This document shows, piece after piece, positions 5,680 to 7,136 of a stretch of DNA of 7,136 nt; positions within the stretch are counted from its first letter, which is position 1, and the number at the start of each line of letters is the position of its first letter. The DNA is from an uncultured Burkholderiaceae bacterium (GTDB lineage: Bacteria; Pseudomonadota; Gammaproteobacteria; Burkholderiales; Burkholderiaceae). Made by a program: the position numbers and the translations under genes. Under the pieces are notes generated by a model that worked only from the letters and a program-made list of their open reading frames with translations, was not told where the DNA came from and searched no databases. The DNA lies in contig CALMCK010000016.1 in the NCBI GenBank assembly GCA_937862845.1, positions 1 to 7,136 on the forward strand, in the 5' to 3' direction.

Positions 5680-7136
5680 ATGCACTACACTGACCTGCGC
5701 GACTTCATTGCCCAACTTGAAAAAATGGGCGAACTCAAACGCATCACGCAACCAATTTCCACGGTCCTCGAGATGACCGAAATCTCCGACCGCGTGCTCA
5801 AAAAAGGCGGGCCTGCACTGCTGTTTGAAAACGTGGCGGACGGCGATAAAAAACACAGCATGCCGGTCCTCGCGAATTTATTTGGCACGCCGCGCCGTGT
5901 CGCGCTCGGCATGGGTGCGCAGGATGTGTCCGAGCTGCGCCACATCGGCACACTGCTCGCCACACTGAAAGAACCCACGCCACCTGCGGGCTTTAAAGAA
6001 ATCGGCAAGCTGGGCGAAATGGTCAAAGCCGTGTGGGACATGCGCCCGAAAGTCATAAAAAACGCCGCCGTGCATGACACCATCATCGAAGGCGATGATG
6101 TTGACTTAAGTCAACTGCCCATTCAGCACTGCTGGCCTGGAGATGTTGCGCCCTTAATCACCTGGGGTTTGGTCGTGACCAAAGGCCCGCACAAAACCCG
6201 CCAAAACCTCGGCATTTATCGCCAACAAGTATTGGGGCGCAACAAACTCATCATGCGCTGGCTCGCCCATCGCGGTGGCGCACTTGATTTTCGCGACCAC
6301 TGCATTGCGCATCCAGGCGTCCCCTTTCCCATCAGCGTTGTGCTCGGCTGCGACCCCGCCACCATTCTCGGCGCAGTCACGCCCGTGCCCGACACATTGT
6401 CCGAGTATCAGTTCGCAGGCCTGCTGCGCCACTCGCGCACCGTGCTGACCCAGTGCATCGGCAACGAATTAACCGTGCCCGCGAATGCAGAGATTGTTTT
6501 AGAAGGTGTGCTGCACCCGAACGAGACCGCGCTCGAAGGCCCATACGGCGACCACACCGGCTACTACAACGAGCAAGAAACCTTCCCCGTATTCACCGTC
6601 GAGCGCATCACCATGCGCCGCGACCCGATTTACCACTCCACCTACACCGGCAAACCGCCCGACGAGCCCGCAGTGCTTGGCGTCGCGTTGAACGAAGTGT
6701 TTGTGCCGATTTTGCAAAAACAGTTCCCAGAAATCATCGATTTTTATTTGCCGCCCGAAGGTTGCTCCTATCGAATGGCCGTGGTGTCCATCAAAAAACA
6801 ATACGCAGGCCATGCCAAACGCGTCATGTTCGGCATCTGGTCGTATCTGCGTCAATTCATGTACACCAAGTTCATCATCGTCGTCGATGACGACATCAAC
6901 GTGCGCGACTGGAATGAAGTCATGTGGGCGATCACCACCCGCATGGACCCGACGCGCGACACGACGCTGGTCGACAACACACCGATAGACTACCTCGACT
7001 TCGCCTCCCCTGTGTCAGGCCTCGGCTCAAAAATGGGCATGGACGCCACCAACAAATGGGCGGGCGAAACCACACGCGAATGGGGCACGCCGATTGTGAT
7101 GGATGAAGCGGTTAAACTTAAAGTGGATGATTTATG
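5680..7136 (+). CDS. ubiD: 4-hydroxy-3-polyprenylbenzoate decarboxylase (UbiD), 3' end cut by window
   Basis: UbiD decarboxylates the prenylated 4-hydroxybenzoate ring in ubiquinone synthesis, using prenyl-FMN made by UbiX. The frame is open for 485 codons to the last base with no stop; the last codons (KVDDL, then TG) align with HIDAIW near the end of E. coli UbiD (497 residues as I recall), so only some 5-15 codons are missing. Expected cofactor and metal ligands are present one number higher than in E. coli: Asn176, IYR (179-181), RWL (193-195), RG (198-199), Glu242 and the catalytic Asp291 in EGPYGDHTGYYN (286-297). Other family runs include STYTGKPPDEPAVLG (320-334) and the PVSGLGSKMG region (444-453). 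The start is certain because the ABC gene's stop lies in the same frame just upstream. The ribosome site is weak. ubiX is not in the window. Confidence 0.97.
   Translation, partial: MHYTDLRDFIAQLEKMGELKRITQPISTVLEMTEISDRVLKKGGPALLFENVADGDKKHSMPVLANLFGTPRRVALGMGAQDVSELRHIGTLLATLKEPTPPAGFKEIGKLGEMVKAVWDMRPKVIKNAAVHDTIIEGDDVDLSQLPIQHCWPGDVAPLITWGLVVTKGPHKTRQNLGIYRQQVLGRNKLIMRWLAHRGGALDFRDHCIAHPGVPFPISVVLGCDPATILGAVTPVPDTLSEYQFAGLLRHSRTVLTQCIGNELTVPANAEIVLEGVLHPNETALEGPYGDHTGYYNEQETFPVFTVERITMRRDPIYHSTYTGKPPDEPAVLGVALNEVFVPILQKQFPEIIDFYLPPEGCSYRMAVVSIKKQYAGHAKRVMFGIWSYLRQFMYTKFIIVVDDDINVRDWNEVMWAITTRMDPTRDTTLVDNTPIDYLDFASPVSGLGSKMGMDATNKWAGETTREWGTPIVMDEAVKLKVDDL

Noticed and set aside
6154..6855. 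Minus-strand open frames of 92 and 118 codons (6154-6432 and 6499-6855), and a 145-codon plus-strand frame (6453-6890)
   Set aside because: They lie wholly over ubiD, whose frame is continuous and strongly conserved. Their products are rich in His, Arg and Cys without known motifs, typical of shadow frames.
7125..7136. Missing stop codon of ubiD as a possible truncation or frameshift
   Set aside because: The frame is intact to the last base and the alignment with E. coli UbiD shows only a few residues remain, so it is a window-edge effect.

Overview
The window reads as a chromosomal housekeeping segment from a Gram-negative bacterium, most probably a betaproteobacterium, perhaps Burkholderiales. 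This rests on the proteobacterial hemA-prfA pairing, a ubiquinone-pathway UbiD very close to the E. coli protein as I recall it, a lipobox lipoprotein, and moderate base composition. The genus cannot be named from the sequence. There are six coding regions, two of them cut by the window edges, and no gene-free stretch longer than about 130 bases. I see no rRNA, tRNA, CRISPR array or insertion sequence.

Left part (1-746). The 3' end of an ammonium transporter gene (Amt family, plus strand) converges with a minus-strand gene for a 114-residue lipoprotein. A strong hairpin with A and T tracts on both sides lies between them and probably terminates transcription both ways. The lipoprotein carries an almost perfect 12-residue EF-hand-type calcium loop, which is unusual in such a small protein.

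Middle part (747-3157, minus strand). hemA (glutamyl-tRNA reductase, first committed step of tetrapyrrole synthesis) is followed after 47 bases by prfA (peptide chain release factor 1). The correct prfA start, at 1826, puts the GGQ and PxT motifs at the same residue numbers as in E. coli RF1. prmC, which modifies RF1 and commonly follows prfA, is not here.

Right part (3158-7136, plus strand). A 128-base divergent region holds two overlapping, nearly symmetric -10 elements, one firing towards hemA and one towards a tight operon. That operon encodes a 99-residue unrecognised membrane protein, a 690-residue fused ABC transporter of the SbmA/BacA-like (YddA, Rv1819c) type, and UbiD, the prenyl-FMN-dependent decarboxylase of ubiquinone synthesis, which runs off the right edge a few codons before its expected end. 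Spacings are 12 and 9 bases. Heme and ubiquinone genes therefore sit back to back on one bidirectional promoter. I found no clearly new system; the best leads are the shared promoter, the small membrane protein paired with the ABC transporter, and the EF-hand-like lipoprotein.
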